DNA of 64,000 bases, taken from the NCBI GenBank assembly GCA_016866775.1, contig VGLJ01000005.1, positions 62,001 to 126,000 of the forward strand. Direction: 5' to 3'. The notes beneath the pieces are model-generated. The model ran no database searches. It saw only the letters and a list, made by a program, of their open reading frames with translations, and was not told the DNA's origin. Position 1 is the stretch's first letter, and each line of letters opens with the position of its first letter. Both the position numbers and the translations under genes were made by a program. Below, piece by piece: positions 24,717 to 33,094 of this stretch. The DNA comes from Candidatus Rokuibacteriota bacterium (GTDB taxonomy: Bacteria > Methylomirabilota > Methylomirabilia > Rokubacteriales > CSP1-6).

Positions 24717-25856
24717 CTAGCGGAGGGCGTCCCGCAATTCGCGGGACAGGACCTCGACCGTGCCGCGCGTGCCGCCGGCGAGCTTCAGCTTCCACTCGCC
24801 CTCGGTCTCGAAGCGGCGGTCGCGCAGACGCTCACCCCAGGGCTTGATCGCCTCGCGGATGGCGTTGAGGTCGAACGGGTCGCGGCGCAGCTCTTTCGCG
24901 CGCGCCATCACGTCCGGCGCGACGCGGATGAACGCGCGGAGCGCGGCGCCGGTCTTGATCGAATACTTCCGGCCGACCCACGCCTGCGGGAACGTGTTCG
25001 ACAGCGCCTTCATGTAGTTCAGGAAGAAGCGCTTCGCGCCGCTGCGGATCTCGGACAGGCGCGCGCCGCCGCCCAGCTTCTCCACCGTCTCGAGGAAGTC
25101 GACGATCTCCTCGGCGAGCGGCGCCTGGCTCACGCGGCCGCGGCCCGTGCCGAGCATCTTGATCTCGCCCGAGAGCGGCGACGAGTCGTCCTCGTTGAGC
25201 GAGCGGATCACGTCGTGCGCCAGCGCCTGGTTCGGATCCGGGTAGAGCTTGCGGCCCGCGAGGCTGATGATGTGCGACGGGTTGAGCCGCGTGTGCTTGG
25301 CGTTGATCGTCACGAACAGCTCGACGATCTGCCGCGCGTCGAGCGAGTCGAACAGCACCGCGGGCACCTCGATGCCGACGTTCTCGCCCTGCTGGTTCAG
25401 CGAGTGCAGCGCGAGGAGGCGATGCTGACCGTCGAGCACGCGCAGCACGCCGTGCTCTTCGGGAATCTGCAAGAGCCCGAGATCGTGGTGGCCGGCCACC
25501 GGCGTGAACGTGAAGCGCTTCTCCGAGGTGATGATGACCGCGCCGGGGATCGCGGGCAGCGTCGCCGCGTCCTTGCACTCGCGGTAGTACGCGGCGAGCT
25601 CGTCGATCTTCTTGCGGATGACCGGCCGCTGGTACGCGCTCTCGCTCTCGCCGATCCGCTTCTCGAGGCTGTCCCAGTTCACGCGTCCGCGCACGCTGGC
25701 CTTCACCTTGGTGGGCTTCGGCGGCGCCTGGTGGTCGTTCCCGGAGTACCCGAGGACCTCGAACTTCACGAGGCGATCGATGTCCTTCGCGGAAAGACCC
25801 GCCTGGTAGAACTCCACGCCGAACTGCTTGATGCGGCGGGCGGGCACGGTGATCAT
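24717..25856 (-). CDS. DGQHR-domain protein (DndB-like)
   Basis: Protein of 379 residues built around LRVLDGQHRLLALHSLNQQG (about residues 137-156), the DGQHR motif of the ParB-like family that includes DndB and related phage- or island-encoded proteins. Around it are AYQRPVIRKKIDELAAYYRE, which recalls the usual N-terminal element, and VELFVTINAKHTRLNPSHII, a typical companion segment. No dnd, restriction or methylase genes flank it, so it is an orphan copy. It has a consensus-like promoter (25866-25894) and AAGGA before the ATG. A role in DNA modification control or phage defence is possible but unproven. Confidence 0.75.
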   Translation of the reverse strand: MITVPARRIKQFGVEFYQAGLSAKDIDRLVKFEVLGYSGNDHQAPPKPTKVKASVRGRVNWDSLEKRIGESESAYQRPVIRKKIDELAAYYRECKDAATLPAIPGAVIITSEKRFTFTPVAGHHDLGLLQIPEEHGVLRVLDGQHRLLALHSLNQQGENVGIEVPAVLFDSLDARQIVELFVTINAKHTRLNPSHIISLAGRKLYPDPNQALAHDVIRSLNEDDSSPLSGEIKMLGTGRGRVSQAPLAEEIVDFLETVEKLGGGARLSEIRSGAKRFFLNYMKALSNTFPQAWVGRKYSIKTGAALRAFIRVAPDVMARAKELRRDPFDLNAIREAIKPWGERLRDRRFETEGEWKLKLAGGTRGTVEVLSRELRDALR

Positions 25857-25865
25857 GGTCCTTAC

Positions 25866-25894
25866 ATGCTAACCGCCACGCAAACCCCTGTCAA
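25866..25894 (-). promoter_or_regulatory. Sigma70-type promoter of the DGQHR gene
   Basis: On the minus strand TTGACA (25889-25894) is separated by exactly 17 bp from TAGCAT (25866-25871), followed by AAGGA and the ATG at 25856. It is the only perfect TTGACA box I found upstream of a gene in the window. Confidence 0.65.
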
Positions 25895-25917
25895 TAGAGG
25901 CTTTTTCGGTACAGCGC

Positions 25918-25958
25918 AACGGGTAGCGTGAGCGTCGCGGCGCGCCCTACAACCCGTT
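25918..25958. terminator. Palindrome at the end of lhgO
   Basis: AACGGGT (25918-25924) pairs with ACCCGTT (25952-25958), and the arms contain further complementary GC-rich sequence. One arm begins at the TAA stop of the oxidase gene. Likely a transcription end or a REP-like unit; there is no clear U-tract. Confidence 0.45.
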
Positions 25959-27165
25959 AGGTCAGACCAAATCGCTCCGTGGCGAGGCCGGCGATGTGGC
26001 GCCCGATCGACAGCGACGCGGTCGCGCCGGGCGACGGCGCGTTGAGCACGTGGATGCCCGTGGCGTCGCCGACGACGCGGAAATCGTCCACGAGCGAGCC
26101 GTCCGGAGCGACGGCCTGCGCACGAATGCCGGCGCCGCCACGCTCGACGTCTTGCGGCTGAATCTCGGGGACGAGCCGCTGCAGCGCCTTCACGAACGCT
26201 TTCTTCGAGAGCGAGCGGTAGACCTCGTAGCCGCCGGTCTTCCAGTACTTCCGCGCCATGTGCCACATGCCCGAGTAGCCGAGCGTGTGGCCGAGCTCCA
26301 CCGGGCGCACCTTCCAGAACGTGTAGCCCTCGCGCGCGAACGCGAGCACCGCGTTCGGCCCCGCTTCGACCTCGCCGTGCACGGTGTTGGTGAAGTGGAC
26401 GCCCAGGAACGGGAACTCGGGATCGGGCACGGGATAGATCAACGTGCGCACGAGGTGACGGCGCTCGGGCCGCACCATGTAGTACTCGCCGCGGAACGGG
26501 ACGATCTGCACGTCGGGCGCGGCGCCCGCCATGCGCGCGACGACGTCGGAATAGAGGCCGGCGCAGTTGATCAGGCGTTTCGCGAGCACCGCGCGGCGCG
26601 TGGCCCAGAGATCGACGCCGTCACCCGTGCGCGCGATGTTGCTCACGCCCGCGGAGGTCTCGATCTCGACGCCGCGCTGACGGAGATCGCGCGCCATCGC
26701 CTCGGCGACCTCGACGTAGTCGACGATCGCGGTCGTCGGTGACCAGATCGCGCGGATGCCCGCGGCGTGCGGCTCGATCTCGCGCAGCCGCTCCGGCTCG
26801 ATCATCTCGACGGGCACGCCGTTCGCCTGGCCGCGCTCGTAGAGCGTCTGCAGGCGCGGCAGCTCCTCCGGGGTCGTCGCGACGATCACCTTGCCGCAGT
26901 CGACGATCTTGATCGCGTGCTTCTCGCAGAACTGCCGCATCAGGCCCTTGCCCTCGACGCACTGCCGCGCCTTGTAGGAGCCGGGCTTGTAGTAGATGCC
27001 GGAGTGGATGACGCCGGAGTTGTGCCCGGTCTGGTGCGCGGCGATCGTCGCTTCCTTGTCGAGCATGACCACGCGCAGCCGTGGAAACCGCTCCGTGAGC
27101 CCGAGCGCGGTCGCCAGCCCGACGATGCCCGTGCCGATGATCGCGATGTCGTACCTGTCCGCCAC
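25957..27165 (-). CDS. lhgO: L-2-hydroxyglutarate oxidase
   Basis: FAD oxidoreductase of 402 residues that converts L-2-hydroxyglutarate to 2-oxoglutarate at the membrane. N-terminal YDIAIIGTGIVGLATALGLT, then VVMLDKEATIAAHQTGHNSG and VIHSGIYYKPGS, which is the LhgO signature. C-terminal block GGAGIRAQAVAPDGSLVDDF and HVLNAPSPGATASLSIGRHI also match. GTG at 27165 follows AGGAGG at good spacing and is preferred to longer starts. The upstream phosphoesterase frame runs into this gene without a stop. Confidence 0.88.
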   Translation of the reverse strand: MADRYDIAIIGTGIVGLATALGLTERFPRLRVVMLDKEATIAAHQTGHNSGVIHSGIYYKPGSYKARQCVEGKGLMRQFCEKHAIKIVDCGKVIVATTPEELPRLQTLYERGQANGVPVEMIEPERLREIEPHAAGIRAIWSPTTAIVDYVEVAEAMARDLRQRGVEIETSAGVSNIARTGDGVDLWATRRAVLAKRLINCAGLYSDVVARMAGAAPDVQIVPFRGEYYMVRPERRHLVRTLIYPVPDPEFPFLGVHFTNTVHGEVEAGPNAVLAFAREGYTFWKVRPVELGHTLGYSGMWHMARKYWKTGGYEVYRSLSKKAFVKALQRLVPEIQPQDVERGGAGIRAQAVAPDGSLVDDFRVVGDATGIHVLNAPSPGATASLSIGRHIAGLATERFGLT

Positions 27166-27679
27166 GTCGGCTCCTCCTCGTGGCCGCGATGATAGCACCG
27201 CGCGCGCGAGACTTCGGCGGCGCCACCGCGAGGGGCACGATGCGCGCGCGGGCTCGGCCACGTGACGCGTCGACTCGCGCGATGGTCACGGGCAGGGTGA
27301 ATCGTCGCGGCCCCGCACTGCCGGGGTTCAGGAACGTGACGCCGTCGCGCGTCTCGACCTTCGGCTGGTGCGAGTGGCCCGCAATCACCATCGCGACGCC
27401 CGACTCCGCGGGATCGATCGCGAGCTTCTTCACGTCGTGAACGACGTGGATGCGCGCGCCGGCGACGGTCAGCGTCTCGGTCTCGCGCAGCGCGCGCGCC
27501 CAGGCGCCCCGATCGTTGTTCCCGCGCACGGCGGTCACCGGTGCGATCGCGCGCAAGCCCTCCAGCACCTCCGGGGCTCCGACATCGCCCGCGTGGATGA
27601 TGCGGTCGACGCCGCGCAGCGCGCGGAGGGCCTCGGGCCGCAGGAGACCGTGCGTGTCCGAGATGACGCCGATGCGCAT
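26621..27679 (-). CDS. YfcE-type metallophosphoesterase, frame runs into lhgO
   Basis: Residues 1-160 form a compact phosphodiesterase of the YfcE/MJ0936 type: IGVISDTHGLLRPEALRAL, IIHAGDVGAPEVLEGL, VRGNNDRGAW, MVIAGHSHQPKVE and FLNPGSAGPRR, giving all metal-binding D-x-H, GD, GN-(N)D and GHSH motifs. The domain should end near 27190, but no stop exists in any minus-strand frame through the junction, and the same frame stays open to 26621, about 545 nt inside lhgO. The last 190 residues are therefore probably not meaningful. Either a stop codon was lost or the sequence has an error. GATAAT lies 6 nt before the ATG (leaderless pattern). Confidence 0.7.
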   Translation of the reverse strand: MRIGVISDTHGLLRPEALRALRGVDRIIHAGDVGAPEVLEGLRAIAPVTAVRGNNDRGAWARALRETETLTVAGARIHVVHDVKKLAIDPAESGVAMVIAGHSHQPKVETRDGVTFLNPGSAGPRRFTLPVTIARVDASRGRARARIVPLAVAPPKSRARGAIIAATRRSRRGGQVRHRDHRHGHRRAGDRARAHGAVSTAARGHARQGSDDRRAPDRAQLRRHPLRHLLQARLLQGAAVRRGQGPDAAVLREARDQDRRLRQGDRRDDPGGAAAPADALRARPGERRARRDDRAGAAARDRAARRGHPRDLVTDDRDRRLRRGRRGDGARSPSARRRDRDLRGREQHRAHG

Positions 27680-27685
27680 GAGGCG

Positions 27686-27691
27686 ATTATC
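27686..27691 (-). promoter_or_regulatory. -10 box of the phosphoesterase gene
   Basis: GATAAT on the minus strand ends 6 nt before the ATG at 27679, leaving no room for a leader with a ribosome binding site. Confidence 0.4.
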
Positions 27692-27735
27692 GGACGTACA
27701 CTACGCCGCGACGAAGCCCGGATCGGAGGAGCGCG

Positions 27736-28188
27736 ATGGCCGGCAAGTACTACGAAGAGCTCACGGTGGGGCTGACGTTCCAGCACCAGCCGGGGCGCAC
27801 GGTGACCGAGGCGGACAACGTCCTGTTCTCCTGTCTCACCATGAATCCGCAGCCGCTGCACGTCGACTTCCACGCGGCGTCGAAGGCCGAGTTCGGCAAG
27901 CCGCTGGTCAACAGCCTCTTCACGCTCGGCGTCGTGATCGGCCTCTCCGTCGGCGAGACCACGCTCGGCACCACCGTCGGCAACCTCGGCTTCGAGAAGA
28001 CCGAGTTCCCGAAGCCCGTGTTCCACGGCGACACGATCTACTCGGAGACCGAGGTGATCGACCGGCGCGAGTCGAAGTCGCGGCCGCAGTGGGGCATCGT
28101 CACGTTCGAGCACCGCGGCAAGAACCAGCACGGCGACCTCGTGGTGCGGTGCGTGCGGCAGGCGATGATGCGAAAGAAGCCCGCGTGA
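27736..28188 (+). CDS. MaoC-family dehydratase, mesaconyl-CoA hydratase-like
   Basis: Hotdog hydratase of 150 residues: FSCLTMNPQPLHVDFHAASK holds the catalytic region, followed by FGKPLVNSLFTLGVVIGLSV and GNLGFEKTEFPKPVFHGDTI. This layout matches the MaoC proteins that accompany CitE-like lyases in C5 branched dicarboxylate pathways (mesaconyl-CoA or methylfumaryl-type hydratases). The adjacent gene is exactly such a lyase, joined by a TGATG junction. RBS GGAGGAG lies upstream of ATG 27736. Substrate assignment is inference. Confidence 0.78.
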   Translation: MAGKYYEELTVGLTFQHQPGRTVTEADNVLFSCLTMNPQPLHVDFHAASKAEFGKPLVNSLFTLGVVIGLSVGETTLGTTVGNLGFEKTEFPKPVFHGDTIYSETEVIDRRESKSRPQWGIVTFEHRGKNQHGDLVVRCVRQAMMRKKPA

Positions 28189-29063
28189 TGGCCCGGCGGC
28201 GCTCGCTCCACTTCGTGCCCGGCGGCAACGAGCGGATGATCGCGAAGGCGCTGACGCTGCCCGCCGACGGCCTCATCCTCGATCTCGAGGACGCGGTGCC
28301 GCCGGATCGCAAGGCCGCGACGCGTCCGATCGTGCGCGAGTGGCTGCAGAAGCTCGACTTCGGCGGCCGCGAGCGGTGGGTCCGGATGAATCCGATCTTC
28401 ACCGACCTCGCCGTGGCCGATCTCGACGAGACGATCGCGGGCCGACCGGAAGGCTACGTCGTGCCGAAGCCACGGAACGCGCGCGACATCCACGAGATCG
28501 TCCATCAGCTCGAACGGCTCGAGCATCGCCACCGCCTGCCCGCAGGAAGCACGAAGCTCGTGGTGATCGCGACGGAGACGCCGCAGGGCCTGCTGAACAT
28601 CGGCGAGGTCGCCGCCGCGAGCCCGCGCATCGTCGCGATCTCGTGGGGCGTCGAAGATCTGGGGGCGGCGATGGGCCTGCCGCGCGTGCGCGACGCGCGG
28701 AACCAGTATCTCGACATCGCGCGGTACGCGCGGGTGATGTGCGCGGTCGCCGCGTCGGCTGCGGGCGTGGACTGGATCGACACCGTGTACACCGACATCG
28801 CCGATCTCGTCGGCCTGCGGCGCGAGTGCGAGGACGGCGTGGCGATGGGCTACAGCGGAAAGATCTCGATCCATCCGAGCCAGATCGAGGTGATCAACGC
28901 GGCGTTCACGCCGTCGGCCGAGGAGCTGGCGGACGCGCGCGAGCTCGTCGCGCAGTTCGACGAGCACGCGAAGCGCGGGCTCTTCGCGTTCCGCTTCAAG
29001 GGCCAGATGGTCGACGCGCCGCACCTCGCCCTCGCCCGCAAGGTCATCGCGCGCGCCGGCTAG
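28188..29063 (+). CDS. HpcH/HpaI aldolase-citrate lyase family protein (CitE-like, citramalyl/malyl-CoA lyase)
   Basis: TIM-barrel C-C lyase of 291 residues. RSLHFVPGGNERMIAKALTL and GLILDLEDAVPPDRKAATRP give the CitE N-terminus with the Mg-binding LDLEDAV, then VVIATETPQGLLNIGEV holds the catalytic Glu, and ISWGVEDLGAAMGLPR the second acidic cluster. KISIHPSQIEVINAAFTPSA is the C-terminal signature. Probably cleaves a malyl-, methylmalyl- or citramalyl-CoA. The hydratase in front and the dehydrogenase behind (one-base overlaps on both sides) suggest a three-step unit. Confidence 0.82.
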   Translation: MARRRSLHFVPGGNERMIAKALTLPADGLILDLEDAVPPDRKAATRPIVREWLQKLDFGGRERWVRMNPIFTDLAVADLDETIAGRPEGYVVPKPRNARDIHEIVHQLERLEHRHRLPAGSTKLVVIATETPQGLLNIGEVAAASPRIVAISWGVEDLGAAMGLPRVRDARNQYLDIARYARVMCAVAASAAGVDWIDTVYTDIADLVGLRRECEDGVAMGYSGKISIHPSQIEVINAAFTPSAEELADARELVAQFDEHAKRGLFAFRFKGQMVDAPHLALARKVIARAG

Positions 29064-30091
29064 TGCGCGCCTTCGCCGTTCGCGAGCAGGCGCCGATCGA
29101 AGCCGCGCCGCTCGTGCGCGAAGCGCGCGCGCTGCCATCACCGGGGGCCGGCGAGGTGCTCGTCCGCGTGACCGCGTGCGGCATCTGCCGCACCGACCTG
29201 CACGTCGTCGAAGGCGATCTCCCGCTCGTCACCGTGCCGCTCGTGCCGGGCCACCAGATCGTCGGCACGGTCGAACGCGTCGGCACAATGCGAGGTGGCC
29301 GGCCGCGATTTCGGGCGGGCGCGCGCATCGGCGCGGCGTGGCTGCGCGCGACGTGCGGAGCGTGCGCGTACTGCGCGAGCGGCCGAGAGAACCTCTGCGA
29401 GCGCGCGCGGTTCACGGGGTGGCATGCGGACGGCGGCTTCGCGGACTACGCGGTCGTGCCCGAGGCGTTCGCCTACGCGTTGCCCGACACACTCGGGGAC
29501 GCGGAGGCAGCGCCGCTGCTGTGCGCGGGGATCATCGGCTATCGCGCGCTGCGGCTGAGCGGCGTTGCCGGCGACGCCCGCGGCGGCCGCGGTACCGGCG
29601 GTCGACTCGGCATCTACGGCTTCGGATCGTCGGCGAGCGTGACGATCCAGGTCGCGCGCGCGCGAGGCTCGGACGTCTTCGTCTGCACGCGCGAGCCGTC
29701 CCATCGCGAGCTGGCGCGCGCGCTGGGCGCGTCTTGGGTTGGCGCCACCACGGACGCGATGCCCGAGCCCGTCGACGGGGCGATCATCTTCGCGCCGGCG
29801 GGCGAGTTGGTGCCGATCGCGCTCCGGAGCCTCGCGCGGGGCGGGACGCTGGCGCTCGCCGGCATCCACATGAGCCGGATCCCGCCGCTCGAGTACGCGG
29901 ACCTCTTCAACGAGAAGCGCATCGTGACGGTCACGGCCAACACGCGTGCCGACGGCGAAGAGCTGCTGGCGGAGGCCGCGCGGATCCCGATCCGGCCGGC
30001 GGTGACGACCTTCCCGCTCGAAGAGGCCAACGGCGCCCTGTTGGCCCTGAAACGAGGTGCCTTTGCGGGCTCCGGCGTCTTGCTTCCCTGA
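29063..30091 (+). CDS. Zinc-dependent alcohol dehydrogenase family protein
   Basis: Medium-chain dehydrogenase of 342 residues, GTG start at 29063. Catalytic zinc ligands Cys and His in CGICRTDLHVVEGD and VPGHQIVGTVERVG; structural zinc cysteines in ATCGACAYCASGRENLC. The Rossmann part is RLGIYGFGSSASVTIQVARA, which resembles AdhA-type NAD enzymes. Could oxidise an alcohol or reduce an aldehyde released by the neighbouring lyase. C-terminus ALKRGAFAGSGVLLP ends normally. Confidence 0.85.
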   Translation: MRAFAVREQAPIEAAPLVREARALPSPGAGEVLVRVTACGICRTDLHVVEGDLPLVTVPLVPGHQIVGTVERVGTMRGGRPRFRAGARIGAAWLRATCGACAYCASGRENLCERARFTGWHADGGFADYAVVPEAFAYALPDTLGDAEAAPLLCAGIIGYRALRLSGVAGDARGGRGTGGRLGIYGFGSSASVTIQVARARGSDVFVCTREPSHRELARALGASWVGATTDAMPEPVDGAIIFAPAGELVPIALRSLARGGTLALAGIHMSRIPPLEYADLFNEKRIVTVTANTRADGEELLAEAARIPIRPAVTTFPLEEANGALLALKRGAFAGSGVLLP

Positions 30092-30104
30092 AGGCGGCAG
30101 AGTG

Positions 30105-30110
30105 TATAAT
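30105..30110 (+). promoter_or_regulatory. TATAAT -10 box upstream of the aminotransferase gene
   Basis: A perfect TATAAT about 37 nt before the ATG at 30148; no convincing -35 box at 17 bp (TTGCTT is present at a 19-bp spacing). It separates this gene from the dehydrogenase operon. Confidence 0.5.
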
Positions 30111-30147
30111 CCCGCAACTTTCCGGTCCGGCAGGACACCGAGGTCCA

Positions 30148-31440
30148 ATGGCAGAAGCGAATCCTGAGCTCGTCGAGCGTGCGGCGCGCGTCCTCCCCGG
30201 CGGGGTGCTCGGCAGCCACAAGCACGGCCCGGGGCTCGAGTTCGTCGTCAAGGATGCGCGCGGCGCGTACCTCTGGGACACGAGCGGCAAGCGCTATCTC
30301 GACTATCTCCTCGGCTCCGGTCCGATGGTGCTCGGCCACGCGCATCCGGCGGTGGTCGAGGCGGTGCAGAAGCAGGTCCCCCACGGCTCCACGTTCATGC
30401 TGCTCAACGAGCCGATCATCGAGCTGACCGAGGAAGTCGTCCGCGCGGTGCCCTGCGCCGAACAGGTGCGGTACACCTCCAGCGGCAGCGAAGCGACGTT
30501 CTTCGCGCTGCGCGTGGCGCGCGCGTTCCGCGGACGCGACAAGGTGATGAAGTTCGAGGGCGGCTTCCACGGCACGCACGACTACGCGCTCATGAGCGTG
30601 ACGCCGCGCACGCCGAAGGCGTTTCCCGCGGCCGTCCGCGACTCGGGCGGGATCCCGCACGCGATCGAAGACACGATGTTGATCGCGCCGTACAACGACC
30701 TCGCGACGACCGAGGCCCTGATCGCGGCCCACCACCAGGAGCTCGCCGCCGTCATCCTCGAGCCCTACCAGCGCGTGATCGTGCCCGACCGCCAGTTCCT
30801 GAAAGGGCTCCGTGAGGTCACGCGCCGGTACGACGTGCCGCTCGTCTTCGACGAGATCGTGACCGGCTTTCGCTTCGCGTACGGCGGCGCGCAGGAGTAC
30901 TACGGCGTCGTCCCGGACATCGCCGCGTTCGGCAAGATCCTCGCGGGCGGCTTTCCCCTGGGCTGCGTCGCCGGTCCGGCGCACATCATGCGCCACTTCG
31001 ATCCGGCGCTCGAGGGCTCGCCCGAGCACGTGTGGCAGGCGGGGACGCTCAACGGCAATCCCGTCGCCGCCGTCGCGGGCCTCGCCACGCTCGCGGAGCT
31101 GCGCAAGCCCGGGCAGTACGAGAAGCTGCATCGCACCGGGAACCGGCTGAAGGATGGCCTGACGCGTCTCGCGGCGAAGCACGAGATACCCGCGCGCGTC
31201 TCCGGTGAAGCGCCGGTGTTCGACATCATCTTCACCGACCAGGACGTCGTCGACTACCGCGCAACGCTCACCGCCGACCGCCGCCGCATCGCGCTGTTCA
31301 ACGAGGAGTGCGTGCGCCGTGGCGTGGTGAAGGCCGTCAACAAGATCTACGTGTCGCTCGCCCACACCGACGCCGATGTCGACGAGACGCTCGGCATCTT
31401 CGACGAAGCCCTGGCCGCCGTGAGGCGCCGGACTGCTTAA
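30148..31440 (+). CDS. Class III aminotransferase, glutamate-1-semialdehyde 2,1-aminomutase-like
   Basis: PLP enzyme of 430 residues. VLPGGVLGSHKHGPGLEFVV and YLDYLLGSGPMVLGHAHPAV open the fold, YTSSGSEATFFALRVARAFR binds the PLP phosphate, LVFDEIVTGFRFAYGGAQEY contains the PLP-ring Asp, and AFGKILAGGFPLGCVAG carries the Schiff-base lysine. It resembles HemL but lies next to a peptide-type importer instead of haem genes, and such paralogues often act as transaminases on other amino acids. Treat the aminomutase name as family level only. Confidence 0.8.
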   Translation: MAEANPELVERAARVLPGGVLGSHKHGPGLEFVVKDARGAYLWDTSGKRYLDYLLGSGPMVLGHAHPAVVEAVQKQVPHGSTFMLLNEPIIELTEEVVRAVPCAEQVRYTSSGSEATFFALRVARAFRGRDKVMKFEGGFHGTHDYALMSVTPRTPKAFPAAVRDSGGIPHAIEDTMLIAPYNDLATTEALIAAHHQELAAVILEPYQRVIVPDRQFLKGLREVTRRYDVPLVFDEIVTGFRFAYGGAQEYYGVVPDIAAFGKILAGGFPLGCVAGPAHIMRHFDPALEGSPEHVWQAGTLNGNPVAAVAGLATLAELRKPGQYEKLHRTGNRLKDGLTRLAAKHEIPARVSGEAPVFDIIFTDQDVVDYRATLTADRRRIALFNEECVRRGVVKAVNKIYVSLAHTDADVDETLGIFDEALAAVRRRTA

Positions 31441-31458
31441 CCTTCAAAGGAGATCTCC

Positions 31459-33090
31459 ATGGCCCTGAGCCGTCGTGAGCTTCTGATCGCCGGTGGACTC
31501 GCCACCACCGGCGCCGTGATCGTCCCGTCGATCGTGCGCGCGCAGGCTCCGAAGCGCGGCGGCACGCTCAACCTGCGCCTGTGGGATCCGCCGCACTTCG
31601 ACCTCCACGCCGCGGGCGGGCTCTCGTACAAGCTCCACATCCCGATGACGTTCACGCACAGCCGGCTCGTGCGCCACAGGACCGGCCCGTCCGTCACGCC
31701 GGGCACGTTCCAGTTCGAGCCCGACCTCGCCGAGTCGTGGACGCAGCCGAACGAGAACACCTACATCTTCAAGCTGCGGCGCGGCGTGCGCTGGCACAAC
31801 AAGCCGCCGGCGAACGGCCGCGAGTTCGTCGCCGACGACGTCGTGTACACGATCAGCCGCTTCCAGACCACGAAGGGCCACGCCAACGCGCACATGCTGA
31901 AGGCGGTGGAAAAGGTCGAGGCGGTCGACAAGTACACGGTGAAGTTCACGCTCAAGGAGCCGTCGGCCTGGTTCCTCGACACGCTGGCGAGCCCGATGGT
32001 CGTCGGCATGGTGAACAAGGAGACGTCGGAGAAGTTCGGCGACCTGAAGAAGCCGGAGTCGTTCATCGGCACCGGCCCGTGGATGTTCGACAGCTACCGC
32101 CCGAACCAGGGCTACACGCTCGTGCGCAACCCGAACTACTTCATGCCGGGCCTGCCCCACATCGACCGCATCGAAGTCTTCGTCGACGAGGACAACGCCT
32201 CGCGTACCGCGTCGTTCATGGCGGGGAAGTACGACCTCGGCTGGGAGTTCCCCGGCCAGATCAACCGGACCGACTGGGTGCAGATCAAGGACAACCTCAA
32301 GACGAAGCGTCCAAATCTCAAGACCGTCGAGTTCCCCGCGAACGTCATGAGCCACATCTCGATGCGTACCGACCAGAAGCCGTTCAGCGACGTCCGCGTG
32401 CGGCAGGCCATCTCGCACGCGATCGACCGCCAGGGGATCATCGAAGCGGTCGCCGAGGGTGTCGGCGTGTTCAACGCGGCCGTGCCCAACGCGCTCAAGG
32501 ACTGGTCGGTGCAGGTGAACCAGCTCGGCGAGGGCGCAAAGTACTTCAAGTACGATCCCGCCGAGGCCAAGCGCCTCCTCGCCGCGGCCGGCTATCCCAG
32601 CGGCTTCCAGGGCACGGTCTGCTTCACGACGTACGGCTCGACCGTGCTGGTCGACTCGACGCAGATCATCCTGAAGAACCTGAAGGACGTCGGCATCGAC
32701 GCGAAGCTCGACACGAAGGAGTACGGCGCGTACATCACGAGCTGCTTCTACGGGAAGTTCGACTCGATGACGTACGGGCCGCAGACGCCGTTCCTCGAGC
32801 CCGACAGCTTCCTCTACGGCCAGTACTACCCCGACGAGCCGCGCAACCAGAGCCACATCAAGGACCCGGTGCTCGCCGACATGCTCGTGCGCCAGCGCCG
32901 CACGTTCGACGTCCCGAAGCGCAAGGAGCAGATCGCCGAGATCCAGCGTTACCTGGCGAAGCAGCAGTACTACGTGACCACGAACTCCGGCGTCTACGTC
33001 GCGGTGTGGGACGGGGCGCTGCAGAACTACGGCCCGAACATCGGTTACGACTACGGCGGCCGGCTGATGGCCGCGTGGCTGAATCGGTAG
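31459..33090 (+). CDS. ABC transporter substrate-binding protein, family 5 (Dpp/Opp)
   Basis: Peptide/nickel-type binding protein of 543 residues. Twin-arginine style leader SRRELLIAGGLATTGAVIVP ending VRA before QAPKRGG. Mature protein shows LAESWTQPNENTYIFKLRRG, RFQTTKGHANAHMLKAVEKV, FIGTGPWMFDSYRPNQGYTL and FSDVRVRQAISHAIDRQGII, the family 5 signature. AAGGAG precedes ATG 31459. It opens the importer completed by the two permeases; no ATPase gene follows, so DppD/F-like subunits must be encoded elsewhere. Confidence 0.87.
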   Translation: MALSRRELLIAGGLATTGAVIVPSIVRAQAPKRGGTLNLRLWDPPHFDLHAAGGLSYKLHIPMTFTHSRLVRHRTGPSVTPGTFQFEPDLAESWTQPNENTYIFKLRRGVRWHNKPPANGREFVADDVVYTISRFQTTKGHANAHMLKAVEKVEAVDKYTVKFTLKEPSAWFLDTLASPMVVGMVNKETSEKFGDLKKPESFIGTGPWMFDSYRPNQGYTLVRNPNYFMPGLPHIDRIEVFVDEDNASRTASFMAGKYDLGWEFPGQINRTDWVQIKDNLKTKRPNLKTVEFPANVMSHISMRTDQKPFSDVRVRQAISHAIDRQGIIEAVAEGVGVFNAAVPNALKDWSVQVNQLGEGAKYFKYDPAEAKRLLAAAGYPSGFQGTVCFTTYGSTVLVDSTQIILKNLKDVGIDAKLDTKEYGAYITSCFYGKFDSMTYGPQTPFLEPDSFLYGQYYPDEPRNQSHIKDPVLADMLVRQRRTFDVPKRKEQIAEIQRYLAKQQYYVTTNSGVYVAVWDGALQNYGPNIGYDYGGRLMAAWLNR

Positions 33091-33094
33091 ACCG

